Positions 54,301 through 64,000 of a DNA stretch of 64,000 nucleotides are shown here, piece by piece. The stretch is from positions 14,669,867 through 14,733,866 of the forward strand of contig OZ025209.1 of the NCBI GenBank assembly GCA_964019055.1, in the 5' to 3' direction. Within the stretch, counting starts at the first letter, position 1. Every line of letters starts with the position of its first letter. Under the pieces are notes generated by a model, which worked only from the letters and a program-made list of their open reading frames with translations, had not been told where the DNA came from and made no database searches. Origin of the DNA: Anthopleura xanthogrammica (taxonomy: Eukaryota > Cnidaria > Anthozoa > Actiniaria > Actiniidae). Made by a program: the position numbers and the translations under genes.

Positions 54301-57300
54301 TCGTTCATTCATTTGTTTATTTATGAGTAGTACTTACTAATATTTTCATGTCCATGTAATGACAGCAGGATGTCAATTTCATCTTTTGTAGTGTCAATAA
54401 TGTCAACACCTCCTTGATCGCTGAGCTTGTCAATAATTTTCACGGCATATTCATTCCCAGTTACTTTATCTATACACCTCCGAACTACACTTGAAACTCC
54501 ACTGCAAAAGGAGGGAAAAAATAACAATGTTATTCCAGCTTTATTTCCTAAAAGTATTGACTGAATGCCAATATGGCCACCACTTCATTATCATAAATTT
54601 TTAAGTTCATATTTTAGTTGACCACTACATTAAAATTATAGATTAGAATGACATCTAAAAAGTTAGAAAGTTTGAGACAAAAATATTAAATTCTTGAGAA
54701 GATATGAGAATCTTTAAAATGTGAAAAACACCACAACGAGGCTAGCAAGGAAACAGTTCACTGATCGAACAAATGCAAACCTCGGTAATTTTGATTCCAA
54801 ATAGCTTCACTTGAATTCTATTTATAGCAATGAAACTTTCCAAAAATACATATTTCTGCTTGCTCTTTTTGATAGCATGCTTATCTTTAGTGTCCCTAAT
54901 TAGTGGTGTACTTGTGGACTGCTAGGAGACTAGACACTCAAATAAAGTTGTTATTATTATATATCATTAGGTTTTTATTTCTGAAAGTTGATGGAGGCGA
55001 TATTAGCATTCGGTCTATAGGAGGTCCTAAAAATTGCTTTCATTGTAGCAAAGGACCTCAAAAAAGATGATCTTTGCTAATTTCTCACCCATCCCTCCCT
55101 CCAATAAATAATAAATGACCACTTACTTATAATGGTTAAAAATAGGTAATAATCATTCCTTGAATATAAAAAATTCTTATAATAGAAATATTTTTCATGC
55201 AAATGAAGTCATATATGTATGTCATTATTAAATTGTATGTCATTTTCAACTGTCTGACTGATTAATCTTATTAAAGCACGATGTTGCCAAATGTGGTCTG
55301 AAACTCTGACAAGTGAAAGAACAAGCTAGCATAAGGACATTATCAATAAAAATATGAATAATAGACCAAATCATTTAACTCAGTATTCAAATCAAGTCTT
55401 TTAGGAATACTTTTCTTTGTCTATATTTGCATATCATATCTGGCCATATGAATGCTTCATTGATGTGGAAATACAAAACAAAATTTGTTTAATCTTATTC
55501 CCAGTAGGTTTGAATTGCATACAACATTGCTTTAGCAGATTTGTTCTACAGTATGGCTGACAATTTGTTTTAATCAACTACAAAAAATGGGAATTTTTAC
55601 ATTATATTTTTGTGATAACAATAAACAACAGAAATAGCCCATAATCATTAACAAGATGACCATGGCTAATATTTAGCTGGGAGCAAAACAGAAAGCAATA
55701 TAACTAAAAATATCTAGATTATCATAAATAAACATGAAATTGAAAAAGAATGAAATATAATACAAAATTAAACAAATTGAAACACCTGTTTCAGGACAAG
55801 CAAATAAAAAAATATTCACTCCAATTGATTAATTCTTAAAATTATTGATCTGTTTATATATTTCTGTAATTAAAAACTTGTAGTTATTAATTTGCATCTA
55901 AATATTCCAAGATTGAGCAAACCAAAACCAACCAACCAAATATCAAACCCTGAAACAATCTCTGGGCTGATCTGAGTCAACTCTTTGCTAAACCAAATTC
56001 AGCAAAGCTCTTCTTGTGTGCAAAGACAACTGCTAATAATGATCACTGCACAACTGAGTCTACGACACAAGTATAAGCATCAGCAACATACAAGGACTCA
56101 AGGCAGCTCTTATCTAACAGGTGTGAGGAAAGACAACTGCTGAACATTAATGAACAATGCACAACTGAGTCTACAACACAAGTATAGGCATCAGCAACAT
56201 ACAGACTCAGTACAGCTCTTCTTTAAGAGGTGTGAGGAAAGACAACTGCTGTAAATGAACAATGCACAACTGAGTCTACAACACAAGTATAAGCATCAGC
56301 AACATACAGACTCAGTACAGCTCTTCTCTAACAGGTGTGAGGAAAGACAACTGCTGTTAGTGAGCAATGCACAAATGAGTTTAGAACAATGGTAAATATA
56401 TGGTTAATAATTGTAACAGAGATAATTAGAAAAAATATATCATCTCGTAATTATTCCACTTAGAGATGGAACAGCACAGGCATTAAACCTTAATAAACAT
56501 ATAAGGATAGTCTATATGGGAGAGGTGTCTCATAACCTGTCCCCACACATCATATAGTGTCAAATAAGATCATGCATGGCGAAAACCGCTAGACAAGCCC
56601 GAAACAGCTGTTGGAAATATTCCAACATCTGAGAAAGCCAGCAAAGAAAAGTTAAATTTTGATACACCGATGTTCTAAGTTGATGATTCTGAGGGCGATA
56701 TTGAGGTTTTATGATTCTGAATTATAAAAGAGACGGAAACAGTCTCCACGTATAGAAGCTAGGGCTTGACTGCAGAATGTAAACAAAAAAATCTAAATTT
56801 AGAAAACTTCTCAGCTGTTCCGGGAAAATACGGTATTAGGTGGCGAAGGAAATACGAATTCATGAGAATAATACTTAACAAAGAATAGGACGTTTTTAGT
56901 TCATTAATCTAGATCTAGAAGATTTTTATCTTCAAACAACACAGTAGTATAAAAAATTACTCAGTTGAAACTGTTCTTGCCCAACTAAAAGCGCTTCGAA
57001 AGTTTCACTTCTTTTAACTTCCTGCCAAAGATTCAAAGCCCAAAACATTCAATAGTTATCATATTAGTTAAATACTGGTCTTAAATATTTACTGGATGTC
57101 TTCCAGCTAGGTTACTAAAACATTATTTGTAGGTTTTTGAAAATTTTAGCCCAAAACATCGTCGTCTGAATGTTACTGGCGTAGTTGACAAGAGAGGAAA
57201 AAATGGATAGCTGCTACTTCCTTGAACTAGACTTTACCTAAATTTGAGCTTAGTAGTTTAACATTTCCCCTCGGGATAAATTATTTCGATATATATAAGT

Positions 57301-57615
57301 AATTTTAAAAGGCTTACAGCAAAAAGCACTTCACCTTGAACTTCGTACGAGAAATACGAGTGAGAAATACAGCTAATTTAAACATGCGGAACATCAAGTC
57401 GTAGTAATCATGTTTTAAAGCGAAAAGCCAACTTCTTACTAACAGATTCCTTTAGAAATTCCATTAAAGCATTAAATGGTATTGATAAATGATAAAAACG
57501 CCTAGGTCAACAGCAGCACTTACGATCCCAAGATTTCTTTAGCTTCATATTTTTCGGTGAAGCCGCCGGTTGCTTCGCTTCCAACTAATCCATCGTCAAA
57601 ATCCAAAGCTGTCAT
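48370..57615 (-). CDS. PHKG: Phosphorylase b kinase gamma catalytic subunit
   Basis: Twelve exons, minus strand: 57524-57615, 54338-54501, 53850-53904, 53491-53556, 52934-53006, 52468-52558, 51839-51929, 51452-51481, 50606-50729, 49888-49971, 49055-49096, 48370-48711; 417 aa (human PHKG2 406). It phosphorylates glycogen phosphorylase and so starts glycogen breakdown. Kinase core: [10 protein letters not shown] glycine loop, ATP-binding K52, HRDLK with D148, DFG 166-168, APE 190-192. E181 (KELCGTPGY) stands where other kinases need a phosphorylated residue, as known for this family, so activity is controlled by the regulatory subunits and calmodulin. The tail carries the family's calmodulin-binding segment ([16 protein letters not shown], then NRAALFE). 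Its sequence is slightly closer to PHKG2 by eye, but it is probably the single pre-duplication gene. The first intron is 3 kb and full of repeats. Confidence 0.95.
49133..49380 (-). mobile_element. tRNA-derived SINE, family D, copy 1
   Basis: Read on the minus strand: 'gaagcacgggtggcatagca' (A-box region), 'gcgacccgggttcgagtccc' (B box), 'ttctctcctgtgcttcgagg', then 'ttttcctccctccgcaaaaa'. This Pol III head plus body is shared with 52065, 54050, 61799, 62772 and 63951. It lies in the PHKG intron between exons 10 and 11 and is in the sense orientation of that gene. Confidence 0.8.
49440..49813 (+). pseudogene. LINE 3' end (RT C-terminus and 3'UTR)
   Basis: A short frame reads [17 protein letters not shown] and ends KSIFSE-stop, the usual closing pattern of LINE ORF2. 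It is followed by a spacer with 'ggaccttcttgaaaatcact' and an 'ataaataaataaataa' tail. It is 5'-truncated and in the intron of PHKG on the opposite strand. Confidence 0.6.
51007..51180. repeat. Inverted-repeat element (PHKG intron 8)
   Basis: 174 bp with almost full-length arms: 'tagaccattttcgagatg' / 'catctcgaaaatggtcta', 'tgcaggcacagacatga' / 'tcatgtctgtgcctgc' and 'ggcatttttgggcaa' / 'ttgcccgaaaatgcc'. It is a well-preserved MITE able to form a long hairpin. Confidence 0.88.
51667..51782. repeat. Family H inverted-repeat element, copy 2 (PHKG intron 7)
   Basis: Same arms as at 24772-24904: 'acattgtggtctaactttgg' and 'ccaagctagaccacaatgca', ending 'tgctatctcagaaaag'. A (TA)n tract follows at 51793. 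Confidence 0.78.
52065..52252 (+). mobile_element. tRNA-derived SINE, family D, copy 2
   Basis: A-box region 'gggtggtgtagttttgagag', B-box-like 'gcccgggtttgagtctctga', then 'ggttctctcctgtgctttga' and 'ttttccaccctccaacaaaa'. It is in PHKG intron 6, antisense to the gene. Confidence 0.75.
52735..52819 (+). mobile_element. Retrotransposon 3' tail with (TTA)n end
   Basis: 'gtccaataaagttgttatta' followed by ttattatta. The same 'aataaagttgttattattat' end occurs at 54935-54955, so both are 3' ends of one non-LTR family. Confidence 0.55.
54050..54213 (+). mobile_element. tRNA-derived SINE, family D, copy 3
   Basis: 'gcttgtgagagcgcttgcct' head, B-box-like 'ccgggttaaagtcctgct', 'ttctctcctgtgctttgagg', 'tttttcctccctccgcaaaa' and 'aaattccaattggaat'. 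It is in PHKG intron 2, antisense. Confidence 0.75.
54556..55018. repeat. Family G element, copy 2, with a nested retrotransposon tail
   Basis: Reverse orientation relative to 23487-23876, sharing 'ctgaatgccaatatggccac' and 'attagcattcggtctata' ends and the 'ggctagcaaggaaacagttc' interior. Near 54885-54955 it is split by a foreign piece ending 'caaataaagttgttattatt'. That dates the insertion of the retroelement after the DNA element. Confidence 0.8.
55938..55982. repeat. Family E fragment
   Basis: 'aaccctgaaacaatctctgg' and 'gctgatctgagtcaa' match the minisatellite unit at 25238. Confidence 0.65.
56049..56385. repeat. About 107-bp tandem repeat, three copies plus partials (PHKG intron 1)
   Basis: 'gcacaactgagtctac' recurs at 56049, 56160 and 56264, with a diverged copy at 56370. 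The unit also holds 'agtataagcatcagcaacat' and 'gtgtgaggaaagacaactgc'. Period 104-111 bp. Confidence 0.88.
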
Positions 57616-60100
57616 CTCATTCAAATGTTAAAAAAACTCTTTCCAAACCCTAACTTGAGTGAACCAAGGTAGTGGTAAGTTTGGAAGGAGTTTAAAGGAA
57701 TATTTATCTAGACATTTTTGATCCACTGTTTAGACTTGTGTCGACATTGAACTACTATGCATAACGTGGAGTGAAGGATTGAGCCGCAATCATGCCAGTC
57801 AGCGGTTCATTGGCTCGTGACGATATGGATATGCACACGTGAGTTCGTACTGACCCTATACTGTAATACTCTCACCCGCCCCTCACGTTTTAGTTGTGTC
57901 CTATATTTTCTTTCCACTTTTTACCTACTGATATTACAAAGACACTGCTTCTATCTGCTCAATACTATATGAAAGGAGCGGTGAAACGAATATAAGAATA
58001 TATATGTTATATAAGTCTTTTTTCTAAAAAGGTCACTAAGAACACATACGAACTGGACCGGATTTTTTAAATGAGTGTAGTGGGTGTTAAAAGAGGTTCT
58101 GCGTCAAACGGCCAAGGAGCTGCGTGGGCAAGACAGAATTATCAGACATTTTGTTACAGTCACAATTCTTGTCGCTCATGAGGATAATAGGAGGGGAAGG
58201 AGAGTGATGGGGAGGGTGGGAGGGTGGGAGGGAAGGAAGGAAGGAGGGAGGGGGGAGGAAGGGAAGGATGGAGAGAGGGAGAAAATGACTAAATAAGGAC
58301 CTAGTCAAATGGACAGAAAAATGACTGTGAATTATTATAGTCTTTTATATACACGAACATTTACTGACTTAAAGATTTTATGTTGAAATAAGTATGCCAC
58401 CATGATACGCGTCTCAAAGCAATTACATGGTTGAACAGTTTATTTACTCTTGCACTAGTCTTTTGCCTTCTACGGTTTTTAAACCATCGTTTGATTTGAT
58501 CTTTCCTTTCGCAAGAAATCCTCTGTACTTGAACCATCTTTTACCCAGCTCTTGCAGCACGGAGCATTTTATAACCCTTTACAGAGAGAAGCCCGTAAAT
58601 TATTTTAGATGCGTGACTGAAGCGTACAGTGGGCTCCTAAAACGTGCCTTTACTTACAGCTCCACGTGAGAGCAGCCAACAAACAAACAAATCGCTGCTT
58701 CATTCTATAAATGAGCCTAATATTAAAACTTCAATATACGGAATATCAACTATATATTAGGAATAATTAACTATTAATTCTGATTCATGGTACTTTTTTC
58801 CTGTGATAATCCGAGAGCTTTGATCACGTGGAGTAGTAAAAACGAAAAAAAACATGTGTACGTGACGACTGCCATACCTGTGCAGTGGAGCAACATAATC
58901 CACGTCTGTAAATATTGTCGTTGGGTCAGATATTTTTAGAGAGAGCAAAAAAGGTGGCAATTAAGTAGAGCGGCCATTTCAAAGTATAAAATCCACGAAA
59001 CTTAATATTTTTAATGTGTTTTTTTTTAAATTTCGTAGGAACATAAAAGTGGCATTGAGCGATGCGAACAGTCGATTGCAAATTATACAGAAGATTTAAC
59101 GAATGGACAAAGGAAACACTTACTATTAGAACAAGAATAATCTGTATTTCTACTACTATTAGTAGTAAAAGGGGGGGGGGGGGGGGGGGGTCAAGCTAGA
59201 CACTGTGTAACCAATTCCTGGATTCTCAACCTCGCCCGTCCCCCTAGAAGGCGGGTTAAGGGGGCTGCAACCCCCCTCATATTAGGTTTCGTTTCCAAAA
59301 TTTAATGGTAATACAAGGTTAGTATGCTAAATTTCACAATTTGGCTAATAACCTTGCATCCCCTGACTCTTTTCTTTATTTTATTTTTTATTTAAACATT
59401 TTTTCTCTGTGCTCTCTTCAAGAGCCGATAAACGGCTCATCGAGGAAGATCACACTTTTGGATCTGTCCCTGCTCTATCTGGAAAAAAAAGTCACGAGAA
59501 AAAAAATTACAACTGACATCAAAACTTTAGAAAATTTTTAATTTAATTGATAGAAAACTAGAAATTTCTTTATTTTCAGCATATGTACATTGCTTGTTAC
59601 CCTAGGGTTCAGAGGTTATTTATGTTCTCTCCAGCATTTGCTGTTTTGACGGTCGCCAAACTTACCCGAAGCGAAATAGAACTTCTGGAGCCCAGGGGAA
59701 TTACTTGTGTTTGGAACATTTTTAAACTAGAATTAAATTTATTCAAAATTTCTTTATAAGGAAAACATTTCTGCTATCCAAAGGGATATTTTGTGATTAA
59801 CATGCAATTTTCAGGGTTTCTCCCCTTTCATTTTGAAGGTATTTTTACAGACCTTCCCCTCTCATATTTGAAATTCTACCCCTTCCCTCCCCTCCCCAAT
59901 GATAAGAATATATAGTAATGCCTTCTCAATGTCTTCCCTTTTAGTCGGAAATCCCTACGGCAATGAGAAAGCAGAGAAATGGGATTCAGCAGTGGTTTCA
60001 CAGACCTACACGTACAAGACAGACTGAATTCATAATAGTATATATTATAGTTTTGAGTGGTATACCATCTAATAACCCACAGTCACTTGTATTTTCTAGT

Positions 60101-60222
60101 AAAGACCCCTTGCACGTGACGTCAGAGCAGCTCAATGTGGATGGCAAAACAAAAGAAGTTTAATCTCCTGTTGTTTTGCCCTCCAAATTGAGCTGCATTC
60201 CGACGTGCTGCAAGGGGTCTAT
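60101..60222. repeat. Family A element, copy 6
   Basis: It begins 'aagaccccttgcacgtgacg' and ends 'cgacgtgctgcaaggggtct'. It is somewhat shortened in the middle. Confidence 0.85.
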
Positions 60223-60291
60223 ACACATGAGTCTAAGGTGAGGGTGTTTACTTAGGAAATACAAGTGACAAGTTGGTCTATTTCATCTTAA

Positions 60292-60506
60292 GGCTCAGAT
60301 ACACGGTGCAACAGTGCTTGCAACATTATGATTACAGTACTATTTCAGCAGCCAAATCAGAGAAAATCTCGATTTTTCCACTTAATTTACAAGGATAATA
60401 CAAATAACTTAAAAATAATAAAACAGACGTTCATTTTTTTATATTTTAGTGTGATGTTGCATGCAATGGTGCACGCAATGTTGCACCGTGTGTCGGAGCC
60501 ATTAGG
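60292..60506. repeat. Family C element, copy 5 (long)
   Basis: The left end is 'aaggctcagatacacggtgc' followed by 'aacagtgcttgcaacatt'. The right end is 'gcaatgttgcaccgtgtgtc' plus 'ggagcc', its near reverse complement. It is the largest copy, about 215 bp. Confidence 0.75.
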
Positions 60507-61115
60507 AAATCCGAATTACGTGCTCCAGAGACCATGGAATCCAAAATATGTGGGGTCGCAATTCCCAGGAATTCAGAATGCACTATCACCATTCCATGAC
60601 CATTCCCTGGCTTATTGCAGGTACATTGATTCATGACTGCTGTGTAACATTTTGTGAGCACGTTTTCTATTCTGTCTCGGTCACGTTTAGAACGGATTTA
60701 ATACATGTTAGAATTATTAGAATTAGTAAAAGTCATTGACCCCATGACTCTAGTGTTGATGTGGTAGGGTGTAATCAAGCACGTCTTAACTACGATATAA
60801 ACTACGACATAAACTACGACAGAACCTTCGCCATCCGCTTAGAGAAGTGTAATGCCTGGTACCACATTAAATTTTCGCGACAATTTAATTTTGCGATTTC
60901 GAAAAAAAAAATCACGAAATTAGAGTGTCACGAAAAAGAAGTGTATTACAAAAAATGACAACAAAAATTAAGCGACCTTCCATTCTTGAGAAAAAGAAAC
61001 GAATTTAATGACCAATTAGGCATGGATAAAGACGAATGACTTCGAATATGTCGTGAAATATACGAATTGAGTCGCGAAATGAACATATCACGAAATTAGT
61101 ATCATAATAGACTGA

Positions 61116-63763
61116 CTAGAACACGTTGATTCCATGGTCTTTGTGTAACAGTTTACAGGCCCGTTTCTCCAGGGTAAAGGCGGGGTCGCGAGGAGATGGG
61201 CTGCTTAAGAATGATTTGAAAGAACCCTTCTTATGGAAGTAGACCTCTTGTCCCAGGCTTCTTTGACAGTAAACCGCTGAAGAGGAGTTTCTGAGTAAAA
61301 TAGAAAAAAAGATCTGTATTTGATTTTGAAAGAAATACGATAAATAAATGAAAATAAGATGGGAATTAACAGTGGATTCCACAGAGTGGCTCTTCTTCCA
61401 ATGAATAGGCAATGTGCATCAAAGCTCACAAAGCACTCTGGGAAAGTGAGTTCCTTAAAAATGTAACAGGTAAATCAAAGCAACTATCAGAAAAAAATAC
61501 TCTGTTATTTTCGTCTGCTGAAATCCTTTTATTTCCATAGAAAATGTAGAAGGAAAAATTGATAGATGAATTTTTAGAGGAGCTAAAATAGCGTAAGAAC
61601 TCACTTTCCCATCATGCTTTGTGCTAGAATTTCGAGCTCATGCACATTGGCTATTGCAGTTGGAATTTATACAACTATTTTGTCCCATTTTGGAGACCGC
61701 TTTGCAAAGGAAAAGAAAAGAAGGCCCTGAATCATAAAAAAATGAAGATAAACTGACTTAGCAGTTGTATCTCTACAGAGTAGCTATTCGTCCACTGAAG
61801 TTCTAATTGGAATTTAGAAGTTGATTTTTACGGAGGGAGAAAAACCAGAGAACCCGGATAAAAACCCTTGAAGCACAGGAGAGAATCAACAAACAACTCT
61901 ACTCACATACGACACTGAGTCCCGTGTGCGAGACTCGAACCCGGGTCGCAGTGGTGAGAGACGAGCATTCTCACCGCTACACCACCCGTGCTTCCCATCA
62001 AGCTTTGACAATACTGTATAAAGGGGGGTATAGACCCGCTTCACGTGACGTCAAAGCAGCTCAATTTGGAGGACAAAACAAACGGAACTTCCATCTCCTG
62101 AGAATTGGAACCTATTGTTTTGTCCTCCAAATTGAGCTGCATTCCAGCGTGCTGCAAGGGGTAGTACACAGTTTTTGTGGCCGTCTTACCTTAACGTGAC
62201 GGATCTAAGAGAAGAACAGTTATTGAACTGCTCGTGAACAGTCTTAGCGGTATCACAAAACATGTGATCTGCTTGCAACACAGGCTCGTCTAAATTACCT
62301 GAAGTTATAGAAAATACAAAAAAATGTAAAATATCATTCTATTCTCTATAGCTATGACAGACGTTTTTAGCTTGGGCGTAATGTTTTGCCATTTCAGACC
62401 ACGTGTCATTCTCTAGAGTATCATTTCTTTGTTTAACGGTTGTGCATGAGAAGACACATGAATATGGATACAACTCAAACAAAGAATCTTATTCTCATTA
62501 GAATGACACGTGGTCTGAAATGGGAAAACACTACGCCCAACGAGCTCAAAAGGTGTAATAATAAAAGAGTTAGTACAGCACTTACCCTTGGTGGTATTAC
62601 TTAAGCCATCGTACACCAAGTAGCTGTAGTCTTCAGGTTTGAGCTAATTCAGATCACACAAAAAAGCTTGTGTGAATATATTTGTATTGTTGTGCATGTC
62701 AATTCGTCCTTGTTTTTCACGAGGGTAGCACTTAATAGCCAGTGGCTGACAAACCTGAGATCTCCATTTTATGATCAAATTGGAATTTAGAAGTTGATTT
62801 TTAAGGAGGGTGGAAAACTGGAGAACCTGGAGAAAAACCCTTGAAGCACAGGAGAGAACCAACAAACAACTCTACTCTTACACGACACCCAGCTCAGTGG
62901 GACTCGAACCTGGGTCGTATTGGTGAGAGGCGACGCATTAGCAGCTAACACCAATTTTGGATTTGCTACGGGTTTTTTTCCCTTTCTTTTTGCTTTAAAT
63001 TTCCTTGTTATTTTATCCAATCACATTCTTCGTTCTAAATGGATTATCCACGATTATTGGTTTGGAAGAGAATGACGTCAACGCCGTGTACCCTGACAAT
63101 TTCAGTACTCTTACACAGAATCAGCGTACTTACTGAGTGGTCGAGGTTTTCGTGGCACTGGTTCAACCGTACTTCTAGCTCACCGAGTTCGTTCAAAGAT
63201 GTCTTCCACTGAAACGAGAAACAATATAAGAGCCAATCAGTGATACCATAGAATACAAGCCAATCAGAGATACGATACGATGTAGCCAATCAGAGATAAG
63301 ATAGGATGAAACCAATCAGAGAAACGACATAGAATACTAGCCAATCAGAGATACGACACGATGTAGCCAATCAGGCCCAGTTCAGGCGTCGAACTTTGGC
63401 CGCGTCGGATCTAATTACCTTTGAGGTCGAGCGCTGTTTTCCCTTAAACTAGTAGAAGTGTGTATACCAAACTTATCACATATCGTCTCCTGGCGCTAAG
63501 CAAGAGAGCTGATATTTTTTTTATGGTAGTTCTCGTCTTTTTTTAGCCGCTTACCTCAAAGGCAATTAGACTCGATGTGGCATAAGTTCGGCGTTTGAAC
63601 TGAACCTAAGGTTGCAACAGTGAAAAACTCGTTTCATGAGGATTAGACTCACCAGAGCTTTGATTGTTTCGCTGTCCTGGTGTAACTGATCCTCGGCTAG
63701 TAGGATCAAGACTGTGTTGGAGTGGGCTTGTACATACAGGTTAAGGTGAACCAGTCCATCGAC
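61116..63763 (-). CDS. HPS4: HPS4-like protein (BLOC-3 subunit), C-terminal part
   Basis: Five exons seen on the minus strand: 63653-63763, 63134-63208, 62586-62643, 62190-62298, 61116-61290 (TAG). They give about 176 residues; the 5' exons lie beyond the right edge. Recognisable order: VDGLVHLNLYVQAHSNTV with LILLAEDQL, LNELGELEVRL, KPEDYSYLVYDGLS, SVTLRNSSSAVYC and a C-terminus with PRDPAFTLEKRACKLLHKDHGINVF cut by no gap. These blocks match my memory of the C-terminal end of HPS4, which with HPS1 forms BLOC-3, the exchange factor for RAB32/38 in biogenesis of lysosome-related organelles. The match rests on short motifs, so HPS4 is likely rather than proven. Introns carry families A, B, D and a CCAAT minisatellite. 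Confidence 0.75.
61799..61996 (-). mobile_element. tRNA-derived SINE, family D, copy 4
   Basis: On the plus strand: 'ttggaatttagaagttgatt', 'aagcacaggagagaatcaac', 'gcgagactcgaacccgggtc' (complement of the B box) and 'ccgctacaccacccgtgctt'. Same orientation and order as the copy at 49133. It lies in the last HPS4-like intron. Confidence 0.82.
62030..62163. repeat. Family A element, copy 7 (HPS4-like last intron)
   Basis: It begins 'atagacccgcttcacgtgac' and ends 'agcgtgctgcaaggggtag'. It lies 35 bp from the SINE at 61799-61996 and 27 bp from the exon at 62190. Confidence 0.88.
62361..62555. repeat. Family B element, copy 5 (HPS4-like intron)
   Basis: It begins 'tagcttgggcgtaatgtttt' and ends 'aacactacgcccaacgagct'. 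Near-full length. Confidence 0.88.
62772..62944 (-). mobile_element. tRNA-derived SINE, family D, copy 5
   Basis: On the plus strand: 'aaattggaatttagaagttg', 'gcacaggagagaaccaacaa' and 'gggactcgaacctgggtcgt'. The very 5' head is missing ('gcgacgc' then unrelated sequence). Confidence 0.78.
63233..63374. repeat. CCAAT-containing minisatellite, six units of 26-29 bp
   Basis: 'ccaatcag' recurs at 63233, 63260, 63286, 63312, 63341 and 63367, with 'agatacgatacgatgtag' between. It lies 25 bp beyond the HPS4-like exon at 63134-63208, inside the intron. Confidence 0.88.
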
Positions 63764-63821
63764 CTGATGGAAATATGGAAATATTAACTCGGTTATCCCG
63801 GTTAGTGCATGATAAAATAAT

Positions 63822-63835
63822 GGTGATGATGATGA

Positions 63836-63902
<67 letters not shown>
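63822..63902. repeat. (GAT)n/(GCT)n microsatellite
   Basis: gatgat, then about seven gct units, then about 19 gat units. It makes false poly-Met, poly-Ile and poly-Ser frames. Confidence 0.95.
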
Positions 63903-63905
<3 letters not shown>

Positions 63906-63950
63906 TGGGAATAAACTGTGGATTCCACAGAGTGGCTCTTCCTCCACTGC

Positions 63951-64000
63951 ATTCCAATTGGAATTTAGAAGTTGATTTTTGAGGAGGGAGGAAAAACCGG
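63951..64000 (-). mobile_element. tRNA-derived SINE, family D, copy 6, cut by the window edge
   Basis: 'ccaattggaatttagaagtt' and 'gaggagggaggaaaaaccgg' match the tail end of copies 1, 4 and 5. The head lies outside the window. Confidence 0.7.

Larger units (their letters stand above)
57616..61115. other. Spacer between PHKG start and HPS4-like 3' end
   Basis: No gene recognised. It contains a purine-rich (GGGA)n stretch (58185-58290), a G run (59171-59191), family A and C copies (60101, 60292) and a block with repeated 'cgcgaaat/cacgaaat' pieces (60870-61100). The PHKG promoter should lie just above 57616, but I can name no element. Confidence 0.55.

Noticed and set aside
58084..58308. Overlapping plus and minus frames over the GGGA-rich stretch
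   Set aside because: Low-complexity purine tract; no splice context and no recognised protein.
63566..63975. Poly-Ser/Ala, poly-Ile and poly-Met frames
   Set aside because: They come from the GAT/GCT microsatellite; only 63653-63763 is a real exon.

Overview
The window is nuclear DNA of an invertebrate animal. It is AT-rich, and its genes have short exons split by GT-AG introns of about 0.1-3 kb. Introns and spacers are full of short inverted-repeat elements, tRNA-type SINEs, LINE debris and very long microsatellites. Exon positions and protein lengths match vertebrate orthologues closely. A cnidarian, probably an anthozoan (coral or anemone), fits best, but this is an inference from gene style and repeat content, not a proven placement.

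Layout, left to right: (1) 195-1742 (+), the 3' end of a smoothelin-like calponin-homology protein whose 5' part lies outside the window. (2) 4410-8759 (-), DPH1, 11 exons, 477 aa, first step of diphthamide synthesis. Decayed copies of its own last coding segment lie just beyond its stop codon. (3) 10936-12773 (-), MRGBP, 4 exons, 166 aa, a NuA4/TIP60 complex subunit. (4) 14695-26440 (+), an M1 zinc aminopeptidase (aminopeptidase N-like), 19 exons, 929 aa. (5) 31482-34767 (+), a 703-aa secreted protein of no family I recognise, starting 48 bp after a 1.07-kb pure TCAG tract. (6) 35824-44684 (+), a second M1 aminopeptidase, 19 exons, 966 aa, a tandem paralogue of (4) with nearly identical exon lengths. 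(7) 48370-57615 (-), PHKG, the catalytic gamma subunit of phosphorylase kinase, 12 exons, 417 aa. (8) 61116-63763 (-), the 3' end of an HPS4-like gene (lysosome-related organelle biogenesis), running off the right edge.

I joined the exons by eye at splice sites. The reading frame closes exactly in every complete gene (478, 167, 930, 704, 967 and 418 codons including stop). The genes do not form one pathway. DPH1, MRGBP, PHKG and HPS4 are housekeeping genes. The two aminopeptidases and the secreted protein between them form a local cluster of secretory-pathway or cell-surface genes.

The most interesting regions are the aminopeptidase/secreted-protein/aminopeptidase block, the unknown secreted protein, the apparently damaged membrane anchor of the first aminopeptidase, the 1.07-kb TCAG and 0.61-kb GAAAAAT tracts, the repeat made from the DPH1 C-terminal coding end, and several inverted-repeat families shared between introns of unrelated genes. 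One of these families carries an overlapping E-box/CRE motif.
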